A model generated the notes under the pieces. The model worked only from the letters and a program-made list of their open reading frames with translations. It made no database searches and was not told the DNA's origin. Below, piece after piece: positions 17,428 to 26,783 of a stretch of DNA of 64,000 bases (position 1 is the stretch's first letter; each line of letters starts with the position of its first letter). The stretch is taken from positions 248,001 to 312,000 of the forward strand of contig CBDIHK010000029.1 of assembly GCA_965279005.1 (NCBI GenBank), written 5' to 3'. Source of the DNA: Planctobacterium sp965279005. Its GTDB lineage: Bacteria > Pseudomonadota > Gammaproteobacteria > Enterobacterales > Alteromonadaceae. Position numbers and translations under genes: made by a program.

Positions 17428-18678
17428 ATGGATGTCAAAAAGCAGAAAAAGAAGCCCGCATGGCAGGATCCCAGAAACCTGTCTGTTATGGCGGCGGTAT
17501 TGTTGGCCGTAGTTATGGTGGGCTACATGTCTGTCTCCAATAGCGGCCCGCGAGTCGACAAAAGTGAGGTTTGGTTTGGTGCAGCACAAACCGGTAACCT
17601 GAAGCTGGAAGTACAAGGTTTTGGCAAGCTCAAATCCAAGCACCAACGCCTTATCACAGCGCCAACCAGCGGCATTGTGGAAGAAATCATATTAAAACCG
17701 GGCGCAGAGGTGGCACCGGATGCTGTGATTTTGCGCCTGCTTAACCCAGACCTGGATCAGCAAGCCAATAACGAACGCTTATTGCTCAGCACCGAACAGG
17801 CCAACTTACGCCAGGTGAAATTGAACAACCAGCGGGAATTGCTGGCCCAGCAAGCCCAAATCACTGAACTCGAAGCCAAATACGGCACTGCGAGTTTTAA
17901 CCTGGAAGCCACCAGCAAATTAGCTGTAGACGGCATTGTGTCGCAACTGGATCACAAGCGCGCGCAGCTGGAAACCACGCAGCTGAAAAAGCGCCTTGAA
18001 ATCGAAACCCAGCGGCTGAACCAATTAAAATCGGTGCACGACGAATCCATTAATATCCAGCTGGAAAAAATCAGCCAGCAGCAAAGCAAACTAACCGCGG
18101 TAGAAGCCAAACAAAACCAGCTGGTTATCCGGGCCAATATTGCCGGTGTATTACAAAAACTCGATGTCGAGCTAGGGCAAAGTGTCCCGGTTGGCGAAAT
18201 CCTGGCATTTGTAGGCGGCACCGACCAGCTGATTGCTGAAATCAATGTGCCACAAAACCAAGTGCAGCAGATTGAGGTGGGCCAGCCGGTAGACATCAGC
18301 ACCCGGCAAAGTGTCAGCGCCGGCAAGGTGTCGCGTATCGATCCTGTGGTGACCGACGGCACCGTATTGGTGGAAGTCGATTTGGTGGGCGATTTGCCCA
18401 GCGGCGCCCGCCCCGACCTTAGCGTAGACGCCACCATCCATGCTGGCGAAATGGCAAATGTGGTGTTCATTGAACGTCCTGTCAATGTCCAGCCAGGTTC
18501 CACCAGCACCCTGTATAAACTCACTCAAAACCAAGATAAAGCCCACTCAGTGCAGGTCACCTTTGGCGCAGAAGCCGGGAAATACATCCAGGTTATTCGC
18601 GGCGCTTCTGCGGGTGAACGCTTTATTCTGTCAGACACTTCTCGCTGGCAGCAATTTGAGTCCATTATAATTAACTAA
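17428..18678 (+). CDS. HlyD/MacA-type periplasmic adaptor
   Basis: A 416-residue membrane fusion protein behind a strong AGGAGG site. One N-terminal TM helix (about 22-38), beta-barrel/lipoyl half with APTSGIVEEIILKPGAEV, a long coiled coil (about 110-215; many Q, L, E), the returning lipoyl half NIAGVLQKLDVELGQSVPVG and a C-terminal beta-barrel. It bridges an inner-membrane ABC pump and an outer-membrane channel. First gene of a tightly spaced operon with an ABC ATPase and FtsX-like permease, so MacA is the closest analogue. Predicted to be driven by the sigma-54 promoter just upstream. Confidence 0.9.
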   Translation: MDVKKQKKKPAWQDPRNLSVMAAVLLAVVMVGYMSVSNSGPRVDKSEVWFGAAQTGNLKLEVQGFGKLKSKHQRLITAPTSGIVEEIILKPGAEVAPDAVILRLLNPDLDQQANNERLLLSTEQANLRQVKLNNQRELLAQQAQITELEAKYGTASFNLEATSKLAVDGIVSQLDHKRAQLETTQLKKRLEIETQRLNQLKSVHDESINIQLEKISQQQSKLTAVEAKQNQLVIRANIAGVLQKLDVELGQSVPVGEILAFVGGTDQLIAEINVPQNQVQQIEVGQPVDISTRQSVSAGKVSRIDPVVTDGTVLVEVDLVGDLPSGARPDLSVDATIHAGEMANVVFIERPVNVQPGSTSTLYKLTQNQDKAHSVQVTFGAEAGKYIQVIRGASAGERFILSDTSRWQQFESIIIN

Positions 18679-18692
18679 ATAGGAGAATTTAG

Positions 18693-19409
18693 ATGACCAC
18701 ACAAGCAAACATCCAGCTGAAGGGCATTACCAAGGTATACAGCACCGAAGATGTTGACACCCATGCATTGCGGGGTGTCGACCTAGATATCTATCCGGGG
18801 GACTACGTGTCTATTTCGGGTCCTTCCGGCTGTGGTAAATCCACCTTGTTAACTATTTTAGGCTTACTGGATTCTCCCTCTTCCGGGCAATACTTTATTT
18901 CCGGCCAAGACGTCAGCGAGTTGGATGCAGATCAGCGGGCGGAAATCCGCAACCAGCACATTGGTTTTATCTTCCAGGCATTTAACCTGATCGACGAACT
19001 CAGCGTCTATGACAATGTCGCCCTGCCACTGCGTTACCGCGCTGAGCCCCTTAGCGAGCAGGAAATCAAAACCCGGGTAATGCAATCCCTGGACAAGGTG
19101 GAAATGTCCCACCGCACCGGGCACAAGCCCAACCAATTGTCAGGTGGACAGCAGCAGCGCGTCGCCATCGCCCGCGCACTAGTGGTAGAACCCACTGTGT
19201 TATTGGTGGACGAGCCCACAGGTAACCTTGATTCGCAAAATGGTGATGCGGTAATGAAGATGCTGTCGGAGCTAAACAAACAAGGCACCACCATTTGTAT
19301 GGTTACCCACGATCCCAGATATGCCGATATGGCACAAAAACAGCTGTACCTTGCGGATGGTGTCATGCTCGGCGCTACCGGCACTAACGAGTTGAAGGAG
19401 GCAATATGA
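18693..19409 (+). CDS. ABC transporter ATPase, MacB/LolD type
   Basis: A 238-residue ATPase with Walker A GPSGCGKST, Q-loop FIFQAFNLIDELSVYDN, signature LSGGQQQRVAIARAL, Walker B VLLVDEPTGNLDS and H-loop VTHD. This is the layout of the type VII (MacB/LolD/FtsE) ATPases. It would power the FtsX-like permease encoded by the next gene, whose ATG overlaps its stop by 4 bp. Preceded by AGGAG. Confidence 0.93.
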   Translation: MTTQANIQLKGITKVYSTEDVDTHALRGVDLDIYPGDYVSISGPSGCGKSTLLTILGLLDSPSSGQYFISGQDVSELDADQRAEIRNQHIGFIFQAFNLIDELSVYDNVALPLRYRAEPLSEQEIKTRVMQSLDKVEMSHRTGHKPNQLSGGQQQRVAIARALVVEPTVLLVDEPTGNLDSQNGDAVMKMLSELNKQGTTICMVTHDPRYADMAQKQLYLADGVMLGATGTNELKEAI

Positions 19410-21847
19410 TCTCCTTTGTACAAGAACTAAAGATTTCATTGCAAAGCCTGCGCGGCAGGCCTGGCTTTGTGGCCACCGTGGTCATGACACTGGGTATCAC
19501 CTTGGGTGCCCTTATCACCTTTTTTAATTTGAACCACATGCTCTTGGTCAAGCCCCTGCCCTACCCGGATCACGAGCGTTTGCAGCTGACCCAGCACGAG
19601 TTCCTGGATAGCAATGGCCAAACCAGCGCTGTCTCAACCTTGGTGCCCGGATTGCTGCATACCTATAAAAACCAGCAAAGCTTTGAACAAATGGCGATTT
19701 TGAGCACCGGCAGTGAATTCCTGACCAGCCACCAAGAACAGCCAAGGCTGGCCGTCACTTTTACCACTCCTGAGTATTTCGAGTTGCTAGCGATGCCGAT
19801 GGCATTGGGACGGGCATTCAACCAAAGCGCTGGCCTGGATAGCAATAACCCGGTTGTGGTGTTGAGTTACCAAAGCTGGCAAAGGTGGTTCCAGGGCAGC
19901 AACGATGTCATCGGCAGCAAGCTACATCTGCGCAATACCAGCTATACCATCGTTGGGGTGGCGGCCAAGGACTTTATGGAGCCCGAGATCGTGGCCGATT
20001 TAAGCGATGTGTGGGCGCCCTGGGACTTCAACGGCATGAGTGACAACCTGCTACAAAGCTGGAACAACGGCCAAGGCAATATAGCCGGCTTGGGCAAACT
20101 CAGCGCCGATGCCCAAATCCAAAGGGAGCAGGCCGACCTCAGCAACTTATTGGATGGCGCGTACCAGAATTTCGTGGCAGGCGTAGAGAACCGGACAGAA
20201 CTCAGTGGTAGCATCCGCATGCGCCTTGAGCCGCTAAAAGCACGTCTACTCGGTGATAGCCATATGCAAGGCTTGCTGTTAATGGGCGCGGTATTGGCTT
20301 TGTTGGTCATCGCCAGCGCTAATGTCATTAACCTGTTTTATTCGCGGGCCGCAGAAAAACAACGCACCTTTGCCATCCAGGCGGCATTGGGCGCACGTAA
20401 AAAGCACCTGTTCACCGCCATGTTTGCTGAGAGTTTGATCCTGATGGTGGCATCTGGCCTGCTTGGCCTGCTCTTGGCCATGTGGGGGATAGACCTGGTG
20501 AAATCCTTAGGACAAAGCCAGTTTAACCGGCTACATGAATTGGGTTTGGATGCCATCGCCGTGGTTTTTGCTGTGGTTATATCAGTGGTTTTGGCAGCCG
20601 TATTTTCACTGCTATCAAGCCGGGTAGTGAACTATGACAACCTGCAAGAGCAGTTGCAAAGCAGCGGTAAAGGCAGCGGCCTGCAGATATCCAGCCGCAG
20701 CCGCAATATATTAGTGGTCAGCCAGATTTTCCTTGCCAGCCTGTTATTGGTGGGTTCGTCAATCGTGCTCGGCAAAGCCTTTTCGGTGATCAACCAGCCA
20801 CTGGGATATGACACGTCGGTACTGCACAGCTTTTCGTTGGACGAAAGGGTTGGCCTGATTGATGCCGATGAAATGGCGCGCCGCGACCAGTTTATCAACG
20901 ACATCACCACGCGCATCCTGCAACTGCCGCAAGTCGAGTCCATTGCGCCGTCATTTAATACTGCCATTGGTTACAACATGACCATGGCGGTGATCGACCG
21001 GGATAACAACCAGCTTGGCTCGTTTCCCACCAACTTTGTTGCCTCAGACTATTTCCGGACCATGCAAGTGCCTATGGTTGAAGGGCGCATGTTTAGCGAG
21101 CAAGAAGTGCGCGAGCGCGCCCAGGTGGCCATATTGAGCCGGTCAGCTGCTGAACAAGTGGCGCAAGGTCAAAGTGCACTTGGTTTAAAATTGGTTATCG
21201 GCGGTGGTGAGGTGCGCACTGTTGTGGGTATCGTCGACGACGTGTTTGATCCGGTGAGGGATGGCGACAGCAACCAACTGCAAGACGCCTACCTGCCCCA
21301 TGCACCTTGGAACATCCACTTTGTTATGCGCACGCAACCCGGTGCTGACTTATCCCGGGAACAACTGGTGGCGCTAATTCGCGATGTTAACCCCGGCTTG
21401 CGCTTGGCCAACTACCGTACCTTTACCGATCGCCACGACAGGGTAATACGCCAGGACAAAATTACCGCTGGCGTTGCCGCCGGGCTATCTTTGTTGGCAT
21501 TGCTGCTGGCCGGTGCCGGTATCTTTGGTGTGCTTAGCTACAGCTCACATATGCGCCGTTATGAGTTGGGGGTGCGCATGGCACTGGGCGCAAAAGCGCG
21601 CCAAATCAGCGCGATGGTGATTAAAGACAATATGCGTCCCATCTCAATGGGTTTGCTGTTCAGTGTCTTGGTCATCGCCCTTACCTATGGCATCGGCCAT
21701 ATGCACTATGGCTGGTTTGCCGGTTACAGCCTGATGCCGCTATTGCTGACCTTACCGGTGATTTTGTTGACGGCATTCCTGGCCAGTTACCTGCCGGTGC
21801 GCAGTGTCATTCGAAAGGATCCTATGAAAGCCTTAAGAAACGAGTAG
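19406..21847 (+). CDS. FtsX/MacB-like ABC permease
   Basis: An 813-residue permease made of two FtsX-type halves. Each has a TM helix, a periplasmic MacB-PCD-type domain and three more helices: TM near 20-42 and the cluster 290-420; TM near 435-460 and the cluster near 690-800. Motifs such as ALGARKKHLFTAMFAESLIL and the second-half counterpart MALGAKARQISAMVIKDN are the coupling helices of this family. Eight helices rather than four and no fused ATPase distinguish it from MacB proper; it fits the larger tandem permeases that accompany HlyD adaptors and sigma-54 two-component systems. Substrate unknown, possibly peptides or toxic amphiphiles. Confidence 0.9.
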   Translation: MISFVQELKISLQSLRGRPGFVATVVMTLGITLGALITFFNLNHMLLVKPLPYPDHERLQLTQHEFLDSNGQTSAVSTLVPGLLHTYKNQQSFEQMAILSTGSEFLTSHQEQPRLAVTFTTPEYFELLAMPMALGRAFNQSAGLDSNNPVVVLSYQSWQRWFQGSNDVIGSKLHLRNTSYTIVGVAAKDFMEPEIVADLSDVWAPWDFNGMSDNLLQSWNNGQGNIAGLGKLSADAQIQREQADLSNLLDGAYQNFVAGVENRTELSGSIRMRLEPLKARLLGDSHMQGLLLMGAVLALLVIASANVINLFYSRAAEKQRTFAIQAALGARKKHLFTAMFAESLILMVASGLLGLLLAMWGIDLVKSLGQSQFNRLHELGLDAIAVVFAVVISVVLAAVFSLLSSRVVNYDNLQEQLQSSGKGSGLQISSRSRNILVVSQIFLASLLLVGSSIVLGKAFSVINQPLGYDTSVLHSFSLDERVGLIDADEMARRDQFINDITTRILQLPQVESIAPSFNTAIGYNMTMAVIDRDNNQLGSFPTNFVASDYFRTMQVPMVEGRMFSEQEVRERAQVAILSRSAAEQVAQGQSALGLKLVIGGGEVRTVVGIVDDVFDPVRDGDSNQLQDAYLPHAPWNIHFVMRTQPGADLSREQLVALIRDVNPGLRLANYRTFTDRHDRVIRQDKITAGVAAGLSLLALLLAGAGIFGVLSYSSHMRRYELGVRMALGAKARQISAMVIKDNMRPISMGLLFSVLVIALTYGIGHMHYGWFAGYSLMPLLLTLPVILLTAFLASYLPVRSVIRKDPMKALRNE

Positions 21848-21851
21848 ACTT

Positions 21852-21876
21852 ATACCGAACCCATTAACATCGGGTT
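21852..21876 (+). repeat. ATACCGAACCCATTAA motif with short hairpin
   Basis: A further copy of the recurring motif, 5 bp after the permease stop codon. AACCC pairs with GGGTT across a 9-base loop. It lies inside the operon between the permease and regulator genes and could attenuate or stabilise the transcript. Confidence 0.4.
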
Positions 21877-21934
21877 ATGTTTGCAGCCAGGCGAGAGGCC
21901 TGGTTCCATAAGAAAGAAGTCGGGGATTGAACCA

Positions 21935-23347
21935 ATGCAAGCAGTCATATTAGTGGTGGATGATCAGGTGGACGTGCGCTTAAGTGCACGTCTGGTGCTG
22001 GCCAATTACCAATATGAAGTTGTCGAAGCGGCGTCGCCAGAGCAGGCGTTGCAATTGCTAGAAGACGATCCCCGCATCGAACTGGTATTGCTGGACATGA
22101 ACTACGCCAGCGATACCACCTCAGGCGATGAAGGGCTTTGGTTCTTAAAAAAGCTGGCCGAAAAAAACCTGAGCCTGCCTGTTGTCACCATGACCGCCTG
22201 GGCCAGCATAGAACTTGCGGTGGAAGCAATGCAATTAGGCGCCTGCGATTTTATTGAGAAGCCCTGGAAAAACCAGCGGCTGATACAAATCATTAAGCAG
22301 CAGTTGCAACTAAAAGATCTCAAAAGCCAAAACCGCAAGCTTAAACAGCAACATAAAGATGGGCAGCAACAAGACAAGCAGCAGGCACAGCAGTTGGTGT
22401 GGCAATCCCCGGTCATGGTGGATCTAATGAACAAGCTACAGCGCCTTGCCCGCTCAGACGCCACCATTTTACTCACTGGCGAAAACGGCACCGGCAAAAG
22501 CAGTATTGCCCGTTTTATCCATGAACATTCAGCGCGCTCAGAGCACGACTTTATCTCAGTGAATATGGGCGCGATCCCAGAGTCATTGTTTGAAAGTGAA
22601 ATGTTCGGCCACAATAAAGGCGCCTTCACCGACGCCAAGGAAAACCGGATTGGCCGCTTTGAACTGGCTGAAAATGGCACCCTGTTCCTTGATGAAATTG
22701 GCAATATTCCCTTGGCGCAACAAGCAAAGCTGCTGCGGGTTTTAGAAGAAGGTTATTTCGAGAGGGTTGGGTCAAGCCGCAGCCAAAAAGCCAACGTCAG
22801 GTTGATCTGTGCCACCAATGCCGATTTGGGCAAGCTGATCGATGAAGGGCTGTTCCGCGCCGACTTGTATTTCCGGCTCAATACCCTGCAACTGAATATC
22901 CCGCCCCTTAACGAACGAAAGCAAGATATAGCGCCATTGGCCAAGCAGTTCCTTGCGTTTTTCGCTGCAAAATACGGATTGGCGCAACTGGAACTATCAG
23001 CATCCGCCATAGGCAGGCTGCAACAGTACCACTGGCCCGGCAATGTGCGTGAGCTTGGCCATATTATAGAACGGGCAGTGCTCCTGGCGGACCAATCAAT
23101 ATTAGGCGAAGCCGATATTGACCTGGATTCCCTGCCTAACCTTGGGATTGCAAATACTGGCAACAAGGACGGCGAGCTGCCCCTGATGCCATTAGGCGAA
23201 GCAGAACAAAAACTGGTGCAGCAGGCGTTGCAGCACCACCAGGGCAATGTCCAGGAGGCCGCCAAAACCCTGGGTATCACTGACAGTGCCCTGTACCGGC
23301 GCATCGAAAAATTCCAAATCAGCAAAAGCTATGTCAGCAAAAACTAA
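21935..23347 (+). CDS. NtrC-family sigma-54 response regulator
   Basis: A 470-residue activator. Receiver domain with VVDDQVDVR and phosphoacceptor Asp54 in LVLLDMNYA; Q-rich linker (about 125-155); AAA+ domain with Walker A GENGTGKS (182-189), the sigma-54 contact loop GAFTDA (229-234) and Walker B GTLFLDEIGN; C-terminal Fis-type helix-turn-helix NVQEAAKTLGITDSALYRRI. The start at 21935 is where the receiver begins; 18 codons upstream are open but have no family counterpart. The loop reads GAFTDA instead of GAFTGA, a change seen in many regulators of this subgroup. It should activate the -24/-12 promoter before the efflux operon once phosphorylated by the kinase encoded next. Confidence 0.92.
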   Translation: MQAVILVVDDQVDVRLSARLVLANYQYEVVEAASPEQALQLLEDDPRIELVLLDMNYASDTTSGDEGLWFLKKLAEKNLSLPVVTMTAWASIELAVEAMQLGACDFIEKPWKNQRLIQIIKQQLQLKDLKSQNRKLKQQHKDGQQQDKQQAQQLVWQSPVMVDLMNKLQRLARSDATILLTGENGTGKSSIARFIHEHSARSEHDFISVNMGAIPESLFESEMFGHNKGAFTDAKENRIGRFELAENGTLFLDEIGNIPLAQQAKLLRVLEEGYFERVGSSRSQKANVRLICATNADLGKLIDEGLFRADLYFRLNTLQLNIPPLNERKQDIAPLAKQFLAFFAAKYGLAQLELSASAIGRLQQYHWPGNVRELGHIIERAVLLADQSILGEADIDLDSLPNLGIANTGNKDGELPLMPLGEAEQKLVQQALQHHQGNVQEAAKTLGITDSALYRRIEKFQISKSYVSKN

Positions 23348-24707
23348 GTCGGAAAACCCAAATGCGGTAACCTCGCCAGTAACCCACCCTGCAACCTCGC
23401 TAATAACCTCCAGGGAGACAAGGGCCAAAGGACAGTCGCTGGAGTGGGAACTCAAGTTGTTATCCGCCGTGTTCATTGTGTTGGTCACCGGCCTTTTTGC
23501 GCTAGTGGCGCATTTCAGCAATATGCCGCTGAAACTGGCGTTAACCCTATACCTGGTTGCCATGCTGGTGCTGCTGCCCTATCTATTCAGGGTGTACAAG
23601 CGCATTGTGCATCCCATGAACAACCTAGCCAATGTCATTGAGGCCATCCGACTAGAAGATTATGGTTTGTCACCCAAAGTCACTTTCAAAGAGGGAGTAA
23701 TGGCGCAGCTTCTGGGTGAAACCAGTGCCCTGGTCGACGTGCTGCAAAAACGCAAAGAGCGCTACAACCAGCAGGTTTACCTTATATACCGTTTGATAGA
23801 GCAGCTGGAATTGCCGGTATTGGTGTTTGACGAAGACCTGCGCCTAGTGCACGGCAATGCGGCATTTGACAAATGGTATGGCCAACCTTGGAAAACCGTG
23901 CGGGGTTTGTCCAGTAAACGCATTGGACTGGTAGCCTCAGGTAAAAACAGCTGGCAGTTTGTTAACCCAGACGCCCACAAAGGCTGGCAAATCAAAAGCA
24001 GCCGCTTTGAGAATGAAAAAGACTCGCACCAGCTGCTGATCCTCAACAACATCAATTCTGAAGTCAGGCAGGTACAACAAGACGCCTGGATGCAGATTAT
24101 CCGGGTGCTCACCCATGAAATTCGCAACTCGCTAACGCCGATCTGCTCCATGACCGACTTGATGTTAGATATGCCCACCCTCAGCGAGGATTTAAAAACC
24201 CCACTGCAAGTTATTGAATCCCGCAGCAATAATCTACTGCAGTTTGTAGAGCGCTACGCCGATACCGCCAGGCCAGTACAGGTAAATAAAAAGCAGCTGG
24301 ATATGGACGTGGTATTATCAAAAATTCGGCCACTGTTCCCCGAAAACAGTATTAAGGTTGTAGGCAAAGCACTACAGGTGCTAGCAGACCCAGTGCTACT
24401 GGAACAAGTGCTGATAAACCTGATCCGCAACGCATTGGAGGCACAAGCGTCCAACGGCAATGAGCAACCTATACAAGTGCAATGGCAAGACACCAATGGC
24501 GACACCACACTCTATATCAAAGACCGGGGACGCGGCATCGCCAACCCAGACAACCTATTTGTGCCCTTCTACACCACCAAAGAAGGCGGCCAAGGCATCG
24601 GCCTTGCGCTGTGCCGTAAAATCATAGAACAACACAATGGCAACCTACACCTATCCAACCGCAACAAAGGCGGCGCAGTGGCTAAGATAGTATTGCCGAA
24701 GGGGTAG
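23331..24707 (+). CDS. NtrY-like sensor histidine kinase
   Basis: The ATG at 23331 lies within the last codons of the regulator gene (17-bp overlap). The 458-residue product has two TM helices (about 45-65 and 70-90) with almost no periplasmic loop, a HAMP-like linker, a PAS domain (PVLVFDEDLRLVHGNAAFDKW), phosphoacceptor VLTHEIRNSLTPICSM and HATPase motifs NLIRNALEAQ, DRGRGI and GGQGIGLALCRKI. The tiny outer loop suggests it senses the membrane, the pump or a cytoplasmic ligand through the PAS domain. It partners the sigma-54 activator, closing a regulatory loop around the efflux operon. Confidence 0.9.
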   Translation: MSAKTKSENPNAVTSPVTHPATSLITSRETRAKGQSLEWELKLLSAVFIVLVTGLFALVAHFSNMPLKLALTLYLVAMLVLLPYLFRVYKRIVHPMNNLANVIEAIRLEDYGLSPKVTFKEGVMAQLLGETSALVDVLQKRKERYNQQVYLIYRLIEQLELPVLVFDEDLRLVHGNAAFDKWYGQPWKTVRGLSSKRIGLVASGKNSWQFVNPDAHKGWQIKSSRFENEKDSHQLLILNNINSEVRQVQQDAWMQIIRVLTHEIRNSLTPICSMTDLMLDMPTLSEDLKTPLQVIESRSNNLLQFVERYADTARPVQVNKKQLDMDVVLSKIRPLFPENSIKVVGKALQVLADPVLLEQVLINLIRNALEAQASNGNEQPIQVQWQDTNGDTTLYIKDRGRGIANPDNLFVPFYTTKEGGQGIGLALCRKIIEQHNGNLHLSNRNKGGAVAKIVLPKG

Positions 24708-24776
24708 GTATGTTTTTTAAAGTCTGAAGGGGGCGAGTTGTTTCATATCTGCTACCGCAGACTCGGATAGACACTA

Positions 24777-25301
24777 TTACTCACCGCGAAGTGCCGACCT
24801 CCGAATCGGAGGTTTCCTGCTAACGGAATTAAAATAAATGCTACTCACATAAAGGTCATAATCTGCAAAAGCGTTGTATATATCAGGAGTAACAGTTGCC
24901 CAATTTATGCTGCACATAAATGGTCTTCGTTTTTCATCTAAAGCTGAAGAAAAAGGAGAGTTAGCACCAATTTCCTTCACCAAATTGAAGTTATGCCATT
25001 CACTAACATAAAATTGTAATAAGTCCGACTCCGCGACAGCTTCTTTTCCAGGTAAACACAAGCCGCAGTTGACGAGCAGGTCATCAAGCAAAAAGCTAAA
25101 AACTCCAACCTCAGCACTCCCGCACCAAACAAATTTGAGCTTACCGCTAGCACTTTCAATGGTTGATTCTCTTGTCCTTGAGTCCATGTGCATTGAATCA
25201 CCAAAGACAGAGACTGCACTACTTAAGTAATCCTCAGCTGCAATTGCGCCCGAGTCGTAAATTTTACCATCTGGCAAAAAGGTACAAGTTTGAAAAATCA
25301 T
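24777..25301 (-). CDS. Hypothetical protein, 174 residues
   Basis: A soluble acidic protein with no signal peptide or TM helix and no family I recognise. It has several Cys and Trp and a basic tail (KPPIRRSALRGE) that may be past the real domain. It lies 29 bp downstream of a 52-residue antitoxin-like frame on the same strand, so it could belong to the same toxin-antitoxin cluster, but no nuclease or toxin motif is visible. Confidence 0.45.
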   Translation of the reverse strand: MIFQTCTFLPDGKIYDSGAIAAEDYLSSAVSVFGDSMHMDSRTRESTIESASGKLKFVWCGSAEVGVFSFLLDDLLVNCGLCLPGKEAVAESDLLQFYVSEWHNFNLVKEIGANSPFSSALDEKRRPFMCSINWATVTPDIYNAFADYDLYVSSIYFNSVSRKPPIRRSALRGE

Positions 25302-25330
25302 GTGTCAGATATACCATTGCTTGCCATCTA

Positions 25331-25489
25331 TTACTTGCTCACCTCAGTAAACATATCTATTGCGGATTTATCTGAAGTTTGCCCGTTAGACAATTGCTGA
25401 ATACCTTTTTCAACTTTTTGCCTCAAGATTTCCGGTTGCTGTTGTTTCGCTATGCCCTTTTCAAACTCTGAACCTAACATAACATTCAT
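25331..25489 (-). CDS. 52-residue antitoxin-like protein
   Basis: An ATG at 25489 preceded by GGAGG at 5 bp opens a 52-codon frame too short to be noticed easily. The protein is helical and charged: GSEFEKGIAKQQQ, then EILRQKVEKGIQQLSNGQ and a C-terminal SAIDMFTEVSK. The opening resembles ParD-type antitoxins (a short strand then helix) and the tail resembles their toxin-binding helix, but it is shorter than ParD (about 80). No matching ParE follows; the next gene is an unrecognised 174-residue protein. The good ribosome site makes it likely to be translated. Confidence 0.5.
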   Translation of the reverse strand: MNVMLGSEFEKGIAKQQQPEILRQKVEKGIQQLSNGQTSDKSAIDMFTEVSK

Positions 25490-25621
25490 TAATACCTCCA
25501 CAGGGTACGGCCATGTTGTGCTCGCATTATGACCGTTTTGCTAAATTCATACGCAACAAGCTGAGGCAGTACCCAAGAATTCAATTTAACCTGACCCTTT
25601 TGATCCTTGATCTTAATAAAC

Positions 25622-26191
25622 CTAGATCATCGCCTTGAAGTTGCTTAAATGAGAGGCCAAGCTTGGTAACTGCTGGCGCATTAAACAGTCTAAGTATTCA
25701 TCCACAGTAAACGGTGGTTTTCGCAATGCGCCACGCTGTCGTTGTGCCGCCAGGATCGCAAGTGAAGGATTTAGCTCAAACATATCTGACAGGAATTCGT
25801 CTGGGTGAATAGCCCTTAATTCAAATTGCTCTAGTACTTGGTTTGGGAAGTCTTTAAGGTTAAAGGTAATGATTGATTCGGCTTGGCCTTTTAAAGCAGC
25901 AGCTACAACGTGCCTATCATCGGGGTCTGGAAGCTCAAGGCCGTCAATTATGGGTTCATATCCCTCAACCAAACAATCAGGGGCATGCTTATCCATTGCT
26001 TGCCTAGTGCGCTGCAACTTTTCTGTTGTGAGGCCTGGGTTGTTGGTAACGGCGTTGCGTATCCACTCATCGTGGATTTGGCTTGTCCACTTTGCCCTAT
26101 ATAGGCCAGTCTGTGCTAAATATAGTAAATAGCTGCGCAGTGGCGCTGGATACAGTACACATGCATCCAGTATCACTGTGTAAGTTGTCAT
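25622..26191 (-). CDS. PIN-domain ribonuclease toxin
   Basis: A 189-residue PIN-domain protein. Acidic active-site residues appear in order: Asp in YTVILDACVLYP, Glu in SQIHDEWIRNAV, Asp pair in LPDPDDRHVVAAAL and Asp in ESIITFNLKDFPN. These coordinate metal for RNA cleavage in VapC-like toxins. A C-terminal extension (about 130-189) is typical of this subgroup that pairs with excisionase-type antitoxins. Its ATG overlaps the stop of the antitoxin gene (TAATG), so the two are coupled. Confidence 0.85.
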   Translation of the reverse strand: MTTYTVILDACVLYPAPLRSYLLYLAQTGLYRAKWTSQIHDEWIRNAVTNNPGLTTEKLQRTRQAMDKHAPDCLVEGYEPIIDGLELPDPDDRHVVAAALKGQAESIITFNLKDFPNQVLEQFELRAIHPDEFLSDMFELNPSLAILAAQRQRGALRKPPFTVDEYLDCLMRQQLPSLASHLSNFKAMI

Positions 26192-26649
26192 TAATATCCC
26201 AATCCAAGTTCCTGATCTAGAGCGGTTAATTCATCCAGAGCTTCGAGCCGTTTCGCGTCCATGTCCTGTTTGTAATTCATTACATCAACAAAGGCGACTT
26301 TACGGCGGTTACCTTTCCTTGAATGGGGGATGTCCCCGGCATCAAGCAGCTTTATAAATGTGGGTCGGGACATGTTCAATAAATCAGCCGCTTCCTGCGT
26401 GGTCAATTCCGCATGGATAGGCGTAATACTGACACTATTGCCTTGGCCAAGTTGGGTTAACATCTCAATCATCAATTTTACTGCACTGGTGGGAAGCTGC
26501 ACATTGTGAGTTACCCCATCTTTTCCCACCACACTAATTTGCTGAACTTCACCATTGGCTTCCCAAACAGCGGAAAGCGCCTGGCTACTAAGCTTTGCCA
26601 AGGCCATTTCTTCTGCACTTGGCAACGATTGCGCATTAAACGTTGTCAT
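26191..26649 (-). CDS. Antitoxin with excisionase-type helix-turn-helix
   Basis: A 152-residue protein with an N-terminal helical region and a MerR/Xis-like DNA-binding domain, ELTTQEAADLLNMSRPTF followed by IPHSRKGNRRKVAFVDVMNY, then an acidic C-terminal tail that probably masks the toxin. First gene of the PIN module; the repeated AGTATTCGAAATATTCG upstream is the probable operator through which it represses its own synthesis. Confidence 0.85.
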   Translation of the reverse strand: MTTFNAQSLPSAEEMALAKLSSQALSAVWEANGEVQQISVVGKDGVTHNVQLPTSAVKLMIEMLTQLGQGNSVSITPIHAELTTQEAADLLNMSRPTFIKLLDAGDIPHSRKGNRRKVAFVDVMNYKQDMDAKRLEALDELTALDQELGLGY

Positions 26650-26723
26650 CTTTTTTAACTGATTAACTTAAATACTGTTTTTACTGACTAAATTGATTGC
26701 CGTCTTAAAAGGCATGCACACAT

Positions 26724-26767
26724 AGTATTCGAAATATTCGCAAAATGTCAAGTATTCGAAATATTCG
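26724..26767 (-). promoter_or_regulatory. Tandem operator of the PIN toxin-antitoxin module
   Basis: Two exact copies of the 17-mer AGTATTCGAAATATTCG at 26724-26740 and 26751-26767, 27 bp apart. Each contains the palindrome TATTCGAAATA-like core with TTCGAA at its centre. They lie 75-118 bp upstream of the antitoxin start, the usual position for toxin-antitoxin autoregulation. Confidence 0.7.
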
Positions 26768-26783
26768 AAAACCACTGCAAAAA

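Noticed and set aside
22320..22400. CAG/CAA-rich stretch that looks like a repeat
   Set aside because: It is the glutamine-rich linker of the sigma-54 regulator and codes in frame, so no separate repeat is called.
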